Source: Candidatus Accumulibacter sp. ACC003
Lineage (GTDB): Bacteria > Pseudomonadota > Gammaproteobacteria > Burkholderiales > Rhodocyclaceae
DNA: 64,000 nucleotides
Reading direction: 5' to 3'
NCBI RefSeq assembly: GCF_907163085.1
Contig: NZ_CAJQTX010000007.1
Location: 186,001-250,000, forward strand
Shown here: piece after piece, positions 17,452-25,726 of the stretch
Layout: each line of letters opens with the position of its first letter
Position numbering within the stretch: position 1 is the first letter of the stretch
Program-made: the position numbers and the translations under genes
Notes under the pieces: model-generated
Databases searched by the model: none
The model's input: only the letters and a program-made list of their open reading frames with translations
Told to the model about the DNA's origin: nothing

Positions 17452-18120
17452 GTGAGTGACGACAAGGATCCGGACTTCCTGGAAAAAGGAGTCGTGACCA
17501 ATGCTGAAACAGTGGGGAAGGTCCTCATGACGGGGACAGGGCTTGCCGGCATGATCTTGCTGGTAAAGCTGACAGGCGCGGAGAACTTCAAGCTGTTTGA
17601 TGCCGAGTACCCCATTGTTCATGCTTGGTTTCCCTTCCTACTCTTCACGTTCGCTCACTGGTACGCGGCGGCATTGTTGCTGATGGCGATTACCAAACTG
17701 AAAGAGAAGGGCACTGCTGACCTCTGTCATACGGCGTGGCAAGAGGTCTCTGCGAGTGGAAACCTGTTTGTCCGCGGTGCCGTGGCGGCGATGAAGCCAC
17801 ACCCCAAGTATCCGAATCTGTACATCCGCGATCCCGGCGATCCCGCGGTTGTCTTCACCTTGGTTGCCGTTCTGGGCATGATGTTGGCAATCATCCCCTT
17901 TGATTTGGCGTTCGTGTTGCTTGGCTGCAAGACATTCGACTGGTCCCAGGTTTGGGCTGCGGTTCTGTTGACCCTCGGGGCTGTCGTCTTCGCCGCCGTC
18001 AACTGGTTGATTGGCGGCAACTGGCTCGTGCAGTTCGCTCAGCTGTCGAAAGATCACGTGCTCGCGACAACAACGAATCCGGCCGAACCATCCGCTGCAG
18101 CAGACCGCGGGGGCATGTAG
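17452..18120 (+). CDS. Four-helix integral membrane protein of unknown function
   Basis: 222 residues from GTG 17452, chosen for the GAGGAGA about 8 bp upstream; an in-frame ATG at 17371, right after a GTTAAAC core, would add 27 residues. I do not recognise the family. Four hydrophobic segments are visible: KVLMTGTGLAGMILLVKL, WFPFLLFTFAHWYAAALLL, VFTLVAVLGMMLAIIPFDLA and AAVLLTLGAVVFAAVNWLI. A polar loop of about 60 residues lies between helices 2 and 3. Codon choice is less GC-biased than in the neighbours, fitting a transferred gene. The 3' end overlaps an attC-like hairpin, so it may be an integron cassette. Confidence 0.65.
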   Translation: MSDDKDPDFLEKGVVTNAETVGKVLMTGTGLAGMILLVKLTGAENFKLFDAEYPIVHAWFPFLLFTFAHWYAAALLLMAITKLKEKGTADLCHTAWQEVSASGNLFVRGAVAAMKPHPKYPNLYIRDPGDPAVVFTLVAVLGMMLAIIPFDLAFVLLGCKTFDWSQVWAAVLLTLGAVVFAAVNWLIGGNWLVQFAQLSKDHVLATTTNPAEPSAAADRGGM

Positions 18121-18178
18121 GCTTTCTGGAGTTCACAGCCCACCGAGCCCCCGCGGCTGCTGAGCGTGGACGTTGGGC
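18082..18178 (+). repeat. attC-like recombination site at the end of the membrane-protein gene
   Basis: 97 bp bounded by GCCGAAC (18082-18088) and GTTGGGC (18172-18178). The right heptamer fits GTTRRRY, and the left is complementary to it at 6 of 7 positions. Between them are long arms that pair imperfectly, centred on CCGCGGGGGC and GCCCCCGCGG and extended by CAGCAG/CTGCTG with one unpaired base in the left arm. This geometry (length 57-141 bp, simple sites, extrahelical base, overlap with the stop codon) is that of an integron attC. No integron integrase is nearby, so it would be an orphan cassette. A fortuitous GC hairpin remains possible. Confidence 0.5.
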
Positions 18179-18507
18179 GTCCGCTCTCGATGACCTCGAC
18201 TGTCTGCATCGGGTCGTCAGCACTCGGTGATCAATGGCCGCTTACGGGAAGCGAAACTTCACTGACCGCTTTCCGGCGACGAATTAGACGAGAGGACGGT
18301 CGCGTAGCGACCCTCAGCGGTCCTACGCGGTACCCGAGGTTCTACGGCCGGTGATTGAGTGAACCGGCCGTTCGTGACGAATGGTCACGGACAAGTCGTC
18401 GGCCTTTGCGGACGTACGCCATTCACTCCTACTCCGTCTGCTTTGATTACGTTACCTGCCGCTCTTGGCGGTGCTTAAATCCGGGCGCCTGATTATCTGA
18501 ACCGATG
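18179..18507. other. Intergenic region without a supported gene
   Basis: About 330 bp downstream of both the membrane-protein gene (plus) and the VOC gene (minus). It contains short palindromic pieces (for example GGTCGCGTAGCGACC at about 18298, and ACCGGCCG repeats near 18362). No coding sequence or RNA is evident. Confidence 0.35.
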
Positions 18508-18939
18508 TCATTTCGACTGTTCGTTCGATGGTGTAGCGACCGCGAGCCCGATTTCCTGCCCATACGAAAGCTCAAGCGTGTGCCCGTCCGGGTCTCTAAG
18601 GAACGCCCAGAAGCCGACCGGAGGGCCGCTGTCGGTCGGCCCATCTACCGATATCCCGTCTACAGTGGCTCGCGCGCAGCGCTCAATTACCTCTTGCCTG
18701 CTGCGACATCCAACACCGAGGTGGGCAAGGGGGCTGAGCCTTGCCGTCACTTCGTTCGACTGAATGAGAACGACGACAAATGGCCGCGTTCCGTCCGTGA
18801 TCCAGGCCACGTCGGCGCCAGATGCGCTGTCTTGCCTGCGGTGAACCTCGTACAGATCTGCGTAGGCCGCATAGAAGGCAAGACTGCGCTGCATATCCGT
18901 TACCGTGAGCGCTACGTGGGTTAGGCCGACGTCGGTCAT
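18508..18939 (-). CDS. VOC-superfamily protein (glyoxalase / bleomycin-resistance fold)
   Basis: 143 residues. It opens with GLTHVALTVTDMQRSLAFY, the first beta-alpha unit of the vicinal-oxygen-chelate fold with a metal-type His in the first strand. It ends with GFWAFLRDPDGHTLELSYGQ, where DPDGHTLEL carries the second conserved His/Glu pair of the family. The middle (HLGVGCRSRQEVIERC) is the second paired module. Members isomerise, cleave or sequester small molecules; the substrate cannot be read from the sequence. It stands alone, convergent with the membrane-protein gene and divergent from the TetR gene. Such genes are frequent passengers of mobile DNA. Confidence 0.85.
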   Translation of the reverse strand: MTDVGLTHVALTVTDMQRSLAFYAAYADLYEVHRRQDSASGADVAWITDGTRPFVVVLIQSNEVTARLSPLAHLGVGCRSRQEVIERCARATVDGISVDGPTDSGPPVGFWAFLRDPDGHTLELSYGQEIGLAVATPSNEQSK

Positions 18940-19045
18940 CTGCTTGCTCTCCTCTTCGTTGGGCCAGCCTAAACAGGCCAGCTGGCGCCGTCACACGATG
19001 CCTCTGTGACAGCGATTGGTTTCAAAGGGCCTGCCATTCTAAAGG

Positions 19046-19071
19046 TACGTTGTACAATTCTGTACGTCGTA
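19046..19071 (+). promoter_or_regulatory. Palindromic operator candidate before the TetR gene
   Basis: A 26-bp imperfect inverted repeat with arms TACGnnGTACA and TGTACnnCGTA around a 4-base centre, ending 26 bp before the likely GTG start at 19098. TetR regulators normally bind such palindromes in their own promoter, so autoregulation of the TetR-enzyme pair is the natural reading. Confidence 0.6.
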
Positions 19072-19097
19072 TATTTTGTGGAGCTCATGCGTCAGCC

Positions 19098-19718
19098 GTG
19101 CCACTCGAACCCATCCCCGACACCCCGCGTCGCGAGCGAAAGCGCCAGCAGACAGCGGACCGCCTGGTCCAGACGGCCTTCGCGCTTTTTGCCGAGCATG
19201 GCTACGCCGCAGTCACCATGGAGCAGATCGCCGCGGCGGCCGATGTCGCCAAAGGGACGCTGTACAACTACTTCCCGGTCAAGGAGGCGCTGGTGCGGCA
19301 CCGGATGCACGCCGATCTGGCTGCCCATCTGCCCGTCCTGCTGAAAGCCGTTCCGGACGGGGCCGGGTGCGCCGAGCGCCTTCGTGCCTTCCTGCATGCA
19401 TCTGCGGACTACCTCCAGGGCGCGCGCGAGTACCTCCCCGCCTATCTTCAATACCGGCTTGGCCAACCGATCGCGGACATGCAGGGCGCCACCCGTAGCG
19501 GCTTGGACCAGGTTTTCGTTGACCTGATCGATGCCGGGCAAGCGGGTGGAGAAATCGCGTCCCACCTCAAGGCCGAGGAATTGGCCTCCCACCTGCAGTT
19601 CCTTCACCTCGGCGCGCTGCTCCACTGGCTGGCGCAACCGGAGACTGATCTGCGTGTGGCGTTCGACTGGATGCTTGACATGTTCTTCCACGGCTGTGCC
19701 GCAGGAACGGCCTCGTGA
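19098..19718 (+). CDS. TetR/AcrR-family transcriptional repressor
   Basis: About 206 residues from GTG 19098; the frame is open to 19050, but that would place the start inside the operator. The N-terminal helix-turn-helix is classic: RLVQTAFALFAEHGYAAVTM, then EQIAAAADVAKGTLYNYFP, then VKEALVRHRM. The C-terminal ligand domain is all-alpha and unassigned. It ends GTGA-overlapped with the downstream phosphotransferase-like gene (start 19715), so the repressor and enzyme are co-translated and the enzyme's substrate, or a related drug, is a plausible inducer. Confidence 0.9.
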   Translation: MPLEPIPDTPRRERKRQQTADRLVQTAFALFAEHGYAAVTMEQIAAAADVAKGTLYNYFPVKEALVRHRMHADLAAHLPVLLKAVPDGAGCAERLRAFLHASADYLQGAREYLPAYLQYRLGQPIADMQGATRSGLDQVFVDLIDAGQAGGEIASHLKAEELASHLQFLHLGALLHWLAQPETDLRVAFDWMLDMFFHGCAAGTAS

Positions 19719-22162
19719 TTCCGCCCCTCATCGATCTGGCCGACGCTGCGGACGCGCATAGCGCCGTCGTCGGGGGAAAGGCACTCACGCTTGGCCGCAT
19801 GAAGCGGCTCGGCCTCCCAGTCCCGCCCGGATTGGTGGTAACCGCCCCGGCGCTCGCATCAGGAATCACGCCGGCGCTCGCTGAAAACCTGCAAGCGGAA
19901 ATCACTCGTCGCGGGTGGGCCGAGAAGGCTTTGGCCGTCCGTTCGTCCGCTCCCCAAGAGGATTCCGCCACCGCATCTTTCGCTGGCATCTTCCACAGCG
20001 AGCTCGATGTCCGCGGCTTCGCCGCCATCCAGTCGGCGGTTGCACGCGTATACGGCTCGCGCGATACCCCACAGGCCGTGGCCTACCGGTCGCGAAAGGG
20101 AATTGCCGACGACGGCATGGCGGTTCTGGTCATGCCGCTCTTGGATGCCCATGCTGCCGGGGTCGCTTTCACCTGCGATCCGGTCAGCGGTCGCGACGAC
20201 CGGATCGTGATGCAGGCCGTGCACGGTCTGGCCGACCGGCTGGTCGGCGGCACCGAAAATGGCGCCGAAATCGTGCTCGCCGAGGAACGGCAAAGCGAGA
20301 CCCTGAGCGTGCTCAACCAACGGGCGGCGGAGGGGCAGTCAATGCCGTTGACCGAGGCCCAGGCGCTCGCGCTCGGCCATCTGCTCCGCGACGCCGCGCA
20401 AGCCCTCGACTACGCCGATCCCGCGTTCGATTTCGAGTGGGTGTTTGATGGACAAGAATTCTGGCTCGTCCAGGCTCGTCCGGTAACCGCACGTCCCTGG
20501 CACACCTACCCCGCGCTGGCAGGGCAGGAGGCGCTCTGGTCGAACGGCAACACGCGAGATGTCGTCCCGCATGTGATGGGGGCGATGGATTGGATTGGCT
20601 GGCGCCGCATGGTCGACATGATGCTGGAACAGGGTTACCGCCTGGCTGGCTACCCGCTGCTGTCTGGCGCACGGCGGTCGGCGCTCATGCACGGCCGGCT
20701 ATATCTGAACGCCTCGTTCATCCAGTGGGAAGCCTTCGACGCCTTGGGATTCGCGCCGTCGGCGCTCAACGAACTCATGGGCGGCCACCACCCGGAGATC
20801 GCTGTGCCTGCCCCGTCCTTGGGCGACCGGATGCGCCGCCTGGGGCGCCTGCTCCGCTTCATCGCACGCTCGCCAGCTTGCCGGCAACGTGGGCGCCAGC
20901 AGGCCGAAGCCGCCTTCGAGGATGCGGCGCAATTCCGGGGTGAAACTCCAGCCTCATGGTCAGACGATCAACTCGCCGCTCGGTTGCGCGAGGTGACCGA
21001 GAAGGCGCGCACGCGAGAAGGCCTCATGTTCCTCCAGGGTTCAAGCGGGGGAAACCTCTACCTCCTGCTGGAACTCGTCGGCAAAGCGTTTCCGACAGAG
21101 CGACACGCGCTGGTTGCCGCGATCATGGCAGGCGGTCCGCCCAGCATCACGGCCCGCCAGGCGTACGAGCTACGGTCGCTGGCAGCGATCGCGGCAGAAG
21201 AACCGAAGACGCACGCGTTTCTGGCAGGCCCCCCGCCACGCGACCTCGCCGACCTGCCAAAGGACAGCCGATTCCGGACGGCGCTAAATGATTTCCTGCG
21301 GAAGTACGGCCATCGCGGCATCTACGAGAGCTACCTGGCAAGTCCCCGTTTCGCGGAGAACACCGACTACCTGTTGGACCTGATCTCCGCGGAAATTAAT
21401 GGATCGTCCGACCGTCGCCGCGATGCCGAAGCGCAGCGGCAGGCGATCAGCGAGGAGGCCTGGGCGAAGTTGCGCGGGCGATTGTCGCCACTGCAACGCT
21501 GGCGAGCCCGCATGCTGGTCAAGCTCGCCCAAACGGAATCGAACGAGCGCGAATTGGCGCGCAGCGCGATGACCGTCTACGGCGCAGAGATGAGGCGTCT
21601 GTTGCTCGAAATCGCCAGGCGAATTTGCGCGCGCGGCTTGCTGAAGCGCCCAGAGGACATCTTCGACTTGACTCCCCATGAAGCGCTTGCCGCATTGCTC
21701 GGCCAGTCGACAGGCCATTGCCTCACGGCGCGCGTCTCGTGGCGCCGGAGCCAGCGCCAAGCGTACGAGAAGGGCGAAGCGCCCGAAGTCGTACTCGGAA
21801 ACCGGGCGCTACCGGCTGCCGAGCCGCATCGGCAATCCGCCAGGACCTGGAATGGCATTGCCGTTGGTGCCGGCGTTGCCGAAGGTGCCGCGCGGCGTAT
21901 CGATTCGCCCGAGCAGGGAGACCGACTCCTGACCGGCGAGATCCTCATTGCACCGTCTACGGATCCGGCCTGGACACCGCTGTTTCTTCGCGCAGGCGGC
22001 CTGGTGATGGAAACCGGTGGCTACCTCTCCCACGGAGCGATCGTGGCACGGGAGTTCGGAATTCCAGCCGTCGTGAACCTGCCCGGTATACGCGCCCGGG
22101 TGCGCGACGGTGACCGAATCAGAGTCGACGGGCAACGTGGCGAGGTCACGTTCGTCGATTGA
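19715..22162 (+). CDS. PEP-synthase-like enzyme, probable rifampicin phosphotransferase relative
   Basis: 815 residues from GTG 19715. The N-terminal PPDK/ATP-grasp domain (about 1-275) shows VGGKALTLGRMKRLGLPVPPG, LAVRSSAPQEDS, ASFAGIFHS, and FDFEWVFDGQEFWLVQARPV. A long middle domain (about 290-690) has no PEP-binding TIM barrel. The C-terminal swivelling domain carries the phospho-histidine H773 in GGYLSHGAIVAREFG. This order (ATP domain, variable substrate domain, His domain) and the length match rifampicin phosphotransferases, which phosphorylate an ansamycin hydroxyl with ATP. The middle domain is not close enough by eye to fix the substrate. It is coupled to a TetR gene, consistent with inducible detoxification. 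Confidence 0.75.
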   Translation: MIPPLIDLADAADAHSAVVGGKALTLGRMKRLGLPVPPGLVVTAPALASGITPALAENLQAEITRRGWAEKALAVRSSAPQEDSATASFAGIFHSELDVRGFAAIQSAVARVYGSRDTPQAVAYRSRKGIADDGMAVLVMPLLDAHAAGVAFTCDPVSGRDDRIVMQAVHGLADRLVGGTENGAEIVLAEERQSETLSVLNQRAAEGQSMPLTEAQALALGHLLRDAAQALDYADPAFDFEWVFDGQEFWLVQARPVTARPWHTYPALAGQEALWSNGNTRDVVPHVMGAMDWIGWRRMVDMMLEQGYRLAGYPLLSGARRSALMHGRLYLNASFIQWEAFDALGFAPSALNELMGGHHPEIAVPAPSLGDRMRRLGRLLRFIARSPACRQRGRQQAEAAFEDAAQFRGETPASWSDDQLAARLREVTEKARTREGLMFLQGSSGGNLYLLLELVGKAFPTERHALVAAIMAGGPPSITARQAYELRSLAAIAAEEPKTHAFLAGPPPRDLADLPKDSRFRTALNDFLRKYGHRGIYESYLASPRFAENTDYLLDLISAEINGSSDRRRDAEAQRQAISEEAWAKLRGRLSPLQRWRARMLVKLAQTESNERELARSAMTVYGAEMRRLLLEIARRICARGLLKRPEDIFDLTPHEALAALLGQSTGHCLTARVSWRRSQRQAYEKGEAPEVVLGNRALPAAEPHRQSARTWNGIAVGAGVAEGAARRIDSPEQGDRLLTGEILIAPSTDPAWTPLFLRAGGLVMETGGYLSHGAIVAREFGIPAVVNLPGIRARVRDGDRIRVDGQRGEVTFVD

Positions 22163-22325
22163 TTCAAACAGTCGATTGGCCACCATCCTGGGCGGCCCGG
22201 CTTGGCTCATCTTCGCTCAGCCTTGGCGCCGCTCGGGGTCGCCTGGGGCAGCTCTTTGAACATGCGGCGATAGGTCGCAGGGGTTACCCCGGTCAGACAA
22301 GGAAACGGAAACCACGCAAGCGAGG

Positions 22326-22730
22326 ATGCGCCGCGGTTGGTGCGCGCTCTTTGCGGCACCGTGGGAAGAACTTGGAAGGTACCGGCGCTATCTCGCCGGC
22401 AACTCCGAACTGGCTACCCACCAAGTAGTGAAGGGCGCGGAGTTCGCGCACGTCATGGTCGTGATGGATGACAGCCAAGCGGGAGGCTTCCAGATTTCGT
22501 ACGATAAACTCTTCGGTGGAAAAGAGCTGAGCGACACGGACATGTCAAACGTGGATGCCGGCAAGGAAACCACCATCGATCGTAGTCTGCGCCTGCTGTA
22601 CGTCACCTGCAGCCGAGCTTGCGAGTCTCTGGCGCTGGTTCTATGGTCGGCACAGCCAGCCGCGGCACTCGCACACATCAAGGACGAAAGTGGCTGGTTT
22701 ACCCCCGAAGAGATCGTGTCCATTCCGTAA
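22326..22730 (+). pseudogene. Remnant: C-terminal end of a UvrD-like DNA helicase
   Basis: About 134 codons. HQVVKGAEFAHVMVVMDD is the helicase motif V region of UvrD/Rep enzymes (normally T/H-x-HxxKGxEF), and RLLYVTCSRACESLALVLW is motif VI (normally LxYVAxTRAxxxL). Nothing upstream supplies the ATPase core, so this is a 5'-truncated relic. Helicases with this sequence style are often found with OLD-type nucleases in defence loci, but no partner is present here. The frame ends properly in TAA at 22728-22730. Confidence 0.7.
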
Positions 22731-23014
22731 CGTCGACGAGAGGCAAAGGGGTATTGGCGAATGTCATCAGCTCAATGGCCGCAACCGAAATCATTGCGGA
22801 CGCTGGGAGCTGAGACCCCCACCGTCAGGTCAGGCCGAGGTCCTTCCGTAGGTCGTCCGGCAGGTTTCCGATTGGACCAGTCATCTGAATGACGGCTCCC
22901 TGCGACAGCCCAACGGCAGGTGATGGCCGGGAGGGTGAGGTCGCAAATGGCCGCTTCGGAGAATTCCAGTTCGCTGAACCTGGGTTTAGCTGAATGGCCG
23001 CTATCGGGCGATCG
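22731..23014. other. Intergenic stretch with no gene
   Basis: About 280 bp, apparently decayed. The octamer ATGGCCGC recurs at about 22775, 22948 and 22994 (also near 18234), suggesting fragments of an old dispersed repeat. No coding potential is recognised. Confidence 0.3.
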
Positions 23015-23776
23015 CTACTTCCGCTTTGGGTCGACAGCGGCTAGTCCCAAGCACCCACCGAAGCGGTAAGCAAAGTGATGCCGTAGCGCTTGCGGCCAAG
23101 GGTTTCCCAATTGGTCGTCGTGATGTTCTTGAACCGGCAGACTGAACGCCGCACGTGCCGTAGCCATGGCGGGCGCCTTGGTCAAGCAGGTACCCGGTGC
23201 GCTCCGCCCGCGATCTTCCTGGACGTCCGATCGACGCAAGCGCGGATGATAACAGCCAGGAGCTGTCCCTCGATCAAGAGTCCCGGATCCCGGATCCCGG
23301 ATCAGCGCCGGCAGCTCGTCCCACTTTACGATCGACTCGTCCATGCCGATGGGCGTGGCCTGCTCACGGCCGAGGTGATCGAAGGAAATCAGCCCGCGCC
23401 GCAGGGTCGTCGACGGGACGGCGGAGATGGCAAGCGCGGCGGTCTGTCGCTTTTCGAGGGCGATGAAGTAGCGACGAATGCGGCGGCCGGTGTCGTTGTT
23501 CTCGACCATCGACAGTTCTTTGCCCGTGTCGATGGTCAGGTGCTAGTCTCGGCTGCGTCGATCGGCGCCTCGTCCGGTTTGATTCCCCCGTTTTTGGGAA
23601 TCAAAAACAGAGTCTTCACCTTCCGCAAAGCCATACTCTGCGATGCGTTGCTTGATCCAGGTGGCGACGTGGCGGCCGTCGCCGAGAGCGGCGTGCAGAT
23701 CGCGGGCGTTACCGAGTGGGGTGTCTTGTCCTGCGAGCGTGCCGACGAATTCCGGCAGCAGATCGGTGGTGGTCAT
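23015..23776 (-). pseudogene. Phage-type antirepressor (AntA/AntB domain) split by an amber codon
   Basis: From ATG 23776 the frame encodes an AntA/AntB antirepressor N-terminus: NARDLHAALGDGRHVATWI, KQRIAEYGFAEGED, GRGADRRSRD. A TAG follows where the family has a Tyr codon (DY), and the same frame then continues HLTIDTGKELSMVEN, GRRIRRYFIALEKR. One base change therefore explains the break. Downstream sequence loses resemblance. Such proteins are phage antirepressors that lift lysogenic repression. No other phage genes are nearby, so this is a lone prophage relic. Confidence 0.75.
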
Positions 23777-24068
23777 GGCAATGATCCTCTGAAAACGGTT
23801 TGTCTTTCCGCTTTCCCGTCGCCAAACGGGTGGGCGATCGTGCGGCTTAGCAGACCGGTAGTTGGCACCGGCGAGCCCAAAGGCTCCCCGCACGAGCGCA
23901 CAAGACTTGGACGCCATGCATCAGACGAAAAAATACCGCTCAGGGCGGCTCGTCCGCCAAATTGCCGGGCTGCTAAACCCGTGCCGCTGATCTGCAGCTA
24001 CGCGGGGAGCCCCCCAGGCCCGTTGCTGGCGGTTCGTCGGTAAATGTCAAGATAGTTGTCGCCTGAGT

Positions 24069-25163
24069 TCATGCTGCCAATGGCATACTCTTGCTGGTAG
24101 AGGTAGCAGCGGCCACGACGCCATCCCGTTCCGGGTTGAGCGTCACCGCAGCGATGGGCGACCAGTTCCGAGTCTGTCGACTCCAGCGCGCAGGGTTCTT
24201 CGCACGCGCGGCTTGGTAGAGCAAATGACGGGCTGCCAAGAGGGCCTCATCGTTGCCGGCATGACGTTGCTCTGGGGTGACGTAGCGAATGCCGCTATGG
24301 CGGTGCTCGGTGTTGTACCAGCGTACGAAGTCGCTGCCCCAGAGGCGTGCCTGGTCGATGCTCTCGAACCCCCGTGCCGGGAATTCCGGCCGGTACTTCG
24401 CGGTGCGGAAGAGCGCCTCGGCATAGGCGTTGTCGTCGGACACGCGCGGTCGCGAGTAGGACGGTTTGATCCCCAGCCAATGCAGCATCGCCAGGACCGT
24501 GGTGGCCTTCAGGGTTGAGCCATTGTCACCGTGCAAAACCGGTTTGGACGCCAGGGAGTGAATACCTTCGGCCAGGGCCGTGCGTTTGACCAAATGGGCG
24601 GCGTGGTCAGAATCGTCCTTAACCTCGACTGTGAAGCCGACGATCTTGCGGCTATACAAGTCCAGGATCAGGTAGAGGTAGAACCACTGGCCGATGACCT
24701 GGGTGGGCAGATAAGTCATATCCCAGCACCAGACCTGACGCGGTTCGGTCGCGATCTGTGTCGTGGGAGGTTTGGGATTGGCGTTCGGCGCCTGCGCGCG
24801 ACCGCGGTGGTGCACTTGATCGTGTTCCCGCAAAACCCGGTAGAAGCTCGATTCGCTGGCGATATAGCGCCCTTCGTCGGCCAAGGCGGGGACGATCCGG
24901 GCAGGTGACAATGCCGCGAAGCGGGGCTCATTGGCGACGCTGACAATCTCGGCACGCTCGGTATCAGTCAATGCGTGCGCCGGGACGGGGCGCTCGGCCA
25001 GTGGCCGACCATCACCGTCTTGCAGGCCGGCGCCCGCCTTCCAGCGCTGGCAAGTGCGCGCATCAATGCCGACGATCTCGCACGCCTTGGCAAGCCGGGC
25101 GCCGGCCTGACGTGCGCTGTCGATGTGGGCCACGATGGTTCGGCGATCTTCCAGACGGATCAT
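24069..25163 (-). CDS. IS3-family OrfB, integrase-type DDE transposase
   Basis: 364 residues from ATG 25163, which overlaps the orfA stop by ATGA; it is normally made as an OrfAB fusion. An N-terminal helix-turn-helix part (RQAGARLAKACEIVGIDART) and an HTH_21-like segment (ERAEIVSVANEPRFAALSP) precede the rve core. Catalytic residues are D in WCWDMTYLPT, D in VLHGDNGSTLK, and E in AYAEALFRTAKYRPEFP. The final part is the usual WYNTEHRHSGIRYVTPEQRH. It is complete with no internal stop. Confidence 0.9.
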   Translation of the reverse strand: MIRLEDRRTIVAHIDSARQAGARLAKACEIVGIDARTCQRWKAGAGLQDGDGRPLAERPVPAHALTDTERAEIVSVANEPRFAALSPARIVPALADEGRYIASESSFYRVLREHDQVHHRGRAQAPNANPKPPTTQIATEPRQVWCWDMTYLPTQVIGQWFYLYLILDLYSRKIVGFTVEVKDDSDHAAHLVKRTALAEGIHSLASKPVLHGDNGSTLKATTVLAMLHWLGIKPSYSRPRVSDDNAYAEALFRTAKYRPEFPARGFESIDQARLWGSDFVRWYNTEHRHSGIRYVTPEQRHAGNDEALLAARHLLYQAARAKNPARWSRQTRNWSPIAAVTLNPERDGVVAAATSTSKSMPLAA

Positions 25164-25633
25164 TCGTCCGCGCCCCCCAGGAAGATCGCCGAGAGCTTTT
25201 TTGAGAGCACCAGGAGCGCGGCGGTTTCTGCCAGCGCCTTGTCCTTGCGCAGTAGTTCCCGTTCCAGTTCCTTGATGCGCTTCCTGTCGATCTGTGTCTC
25301 GGCGCGGCTGGCGCGTGCCTCGCCCGGGTCGGCGAGCGCTTCCCTCGCGCCTTGCCGCCAGCGTTCGAGTTCGCTGCGATACAGCCCGTGCTCCCGGCAC
25401 CAGGCGTTCTGTCCCGCCTCATCCAGCGCCGCCGTGACAACCACCGCCTCCAGCCGGGCGGCCGCTGACCAGGCCCGCTCGCGAGCGGGCCTGGTCAGCG
25501 CCTCTCCCCGCCAACGCTCCAACGTTGTCACCGAGATCCCGACCTCTTGCGACAGGGTCTCTATCGCCACACTCTCCGGCGGCAGCAACCTCGCCACCAC
25601 TCGATCCTTCATCGCTTGTCCGTATCGTGCCAT
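25160..25633 (-). CDS. IS3-family OrfA, helix-turn-helix subunit
   Basis: 157 residues. The N-terminal helix-turn-helix (ETLSQEVGISVTTLERWR) recognises the IS ends. The C-terminal leucine-zipper-like helix (DRKRIKELERELLRKDKALA) mediates multimerisation and leads straight into the frameshift site. Alone it acts as a regulator; when the ribosome slips at 25202-25196 it is joined to OrfB. Confidence 0.9.
   Translation of the reverse strand: MARYGQAMKDRVVARLLPPESVAIETLSQEVGISVTTLERWRGEALTRPARERAWSAAARLEAVVVTAALDEAGQNAWCREHGLYRSELERWRQGAREALADPGEARASRAETQIDRKRIKELERELLRKDKALAETAALLVLSKKLSAIFLGGADE
25196..25202 (-). promoter_or_regulatory. Programmed -1 frameshift heptamer A AAA AAG
   Basis: On the minus strand the orfA codons read TCA AAA AAG; slipping back one base gives GCT CTC GGC, which is exactly the orfB frame. 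A AAA AAG is the classic IS3-family slippery sequence. GC-rich sequence directly after it could provide the stimulatory structure. Confidence 0.85.
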
Positions 25634-25726
25634 TTCTTCACCTCGCTATCGCCCCCAAGTTTCAGATTCTATCGAGGCGACAACTACTCTGACACAGGGG
25701 GTCGTCAAGGGGGTAGGATGCTCGGC

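Larger units (their letters stand above)
24045..25694 (-). mobile_element. IS3-family insertion sequence (about 1650 bp)
   Basis: Contains overlapping orfA (25160-25633) and orfB (24069-25163) with a programmed frameshift site. Terminal inverted repeats of about 20 bp are visible: 24045-24064 begins TGTCA and contains TAGTTGTCGCCT, and the other end (25675-25694, complement) begins TGTCA with the same TAGTTGTCGCCT; three bases between differ. I find no 3-5 bp target duplication at the two edges (flanks TAAA and CAGG), so the flanks may have rearranged or the duplication mutated. Confidence 0.85.

Noticed and set aside
22770-23000. Recurrent ATGGCCGC octamers as a regulatory family
   Set aside because: Only a short common octamer in decayed DNA; no consistent spacing or position relative to genes.
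23275-23306. Short CCCGGAT tandem triplication
   Set aside because: Three 7-bp copies inside a pseudogene region; probably slippage with no sign of function.
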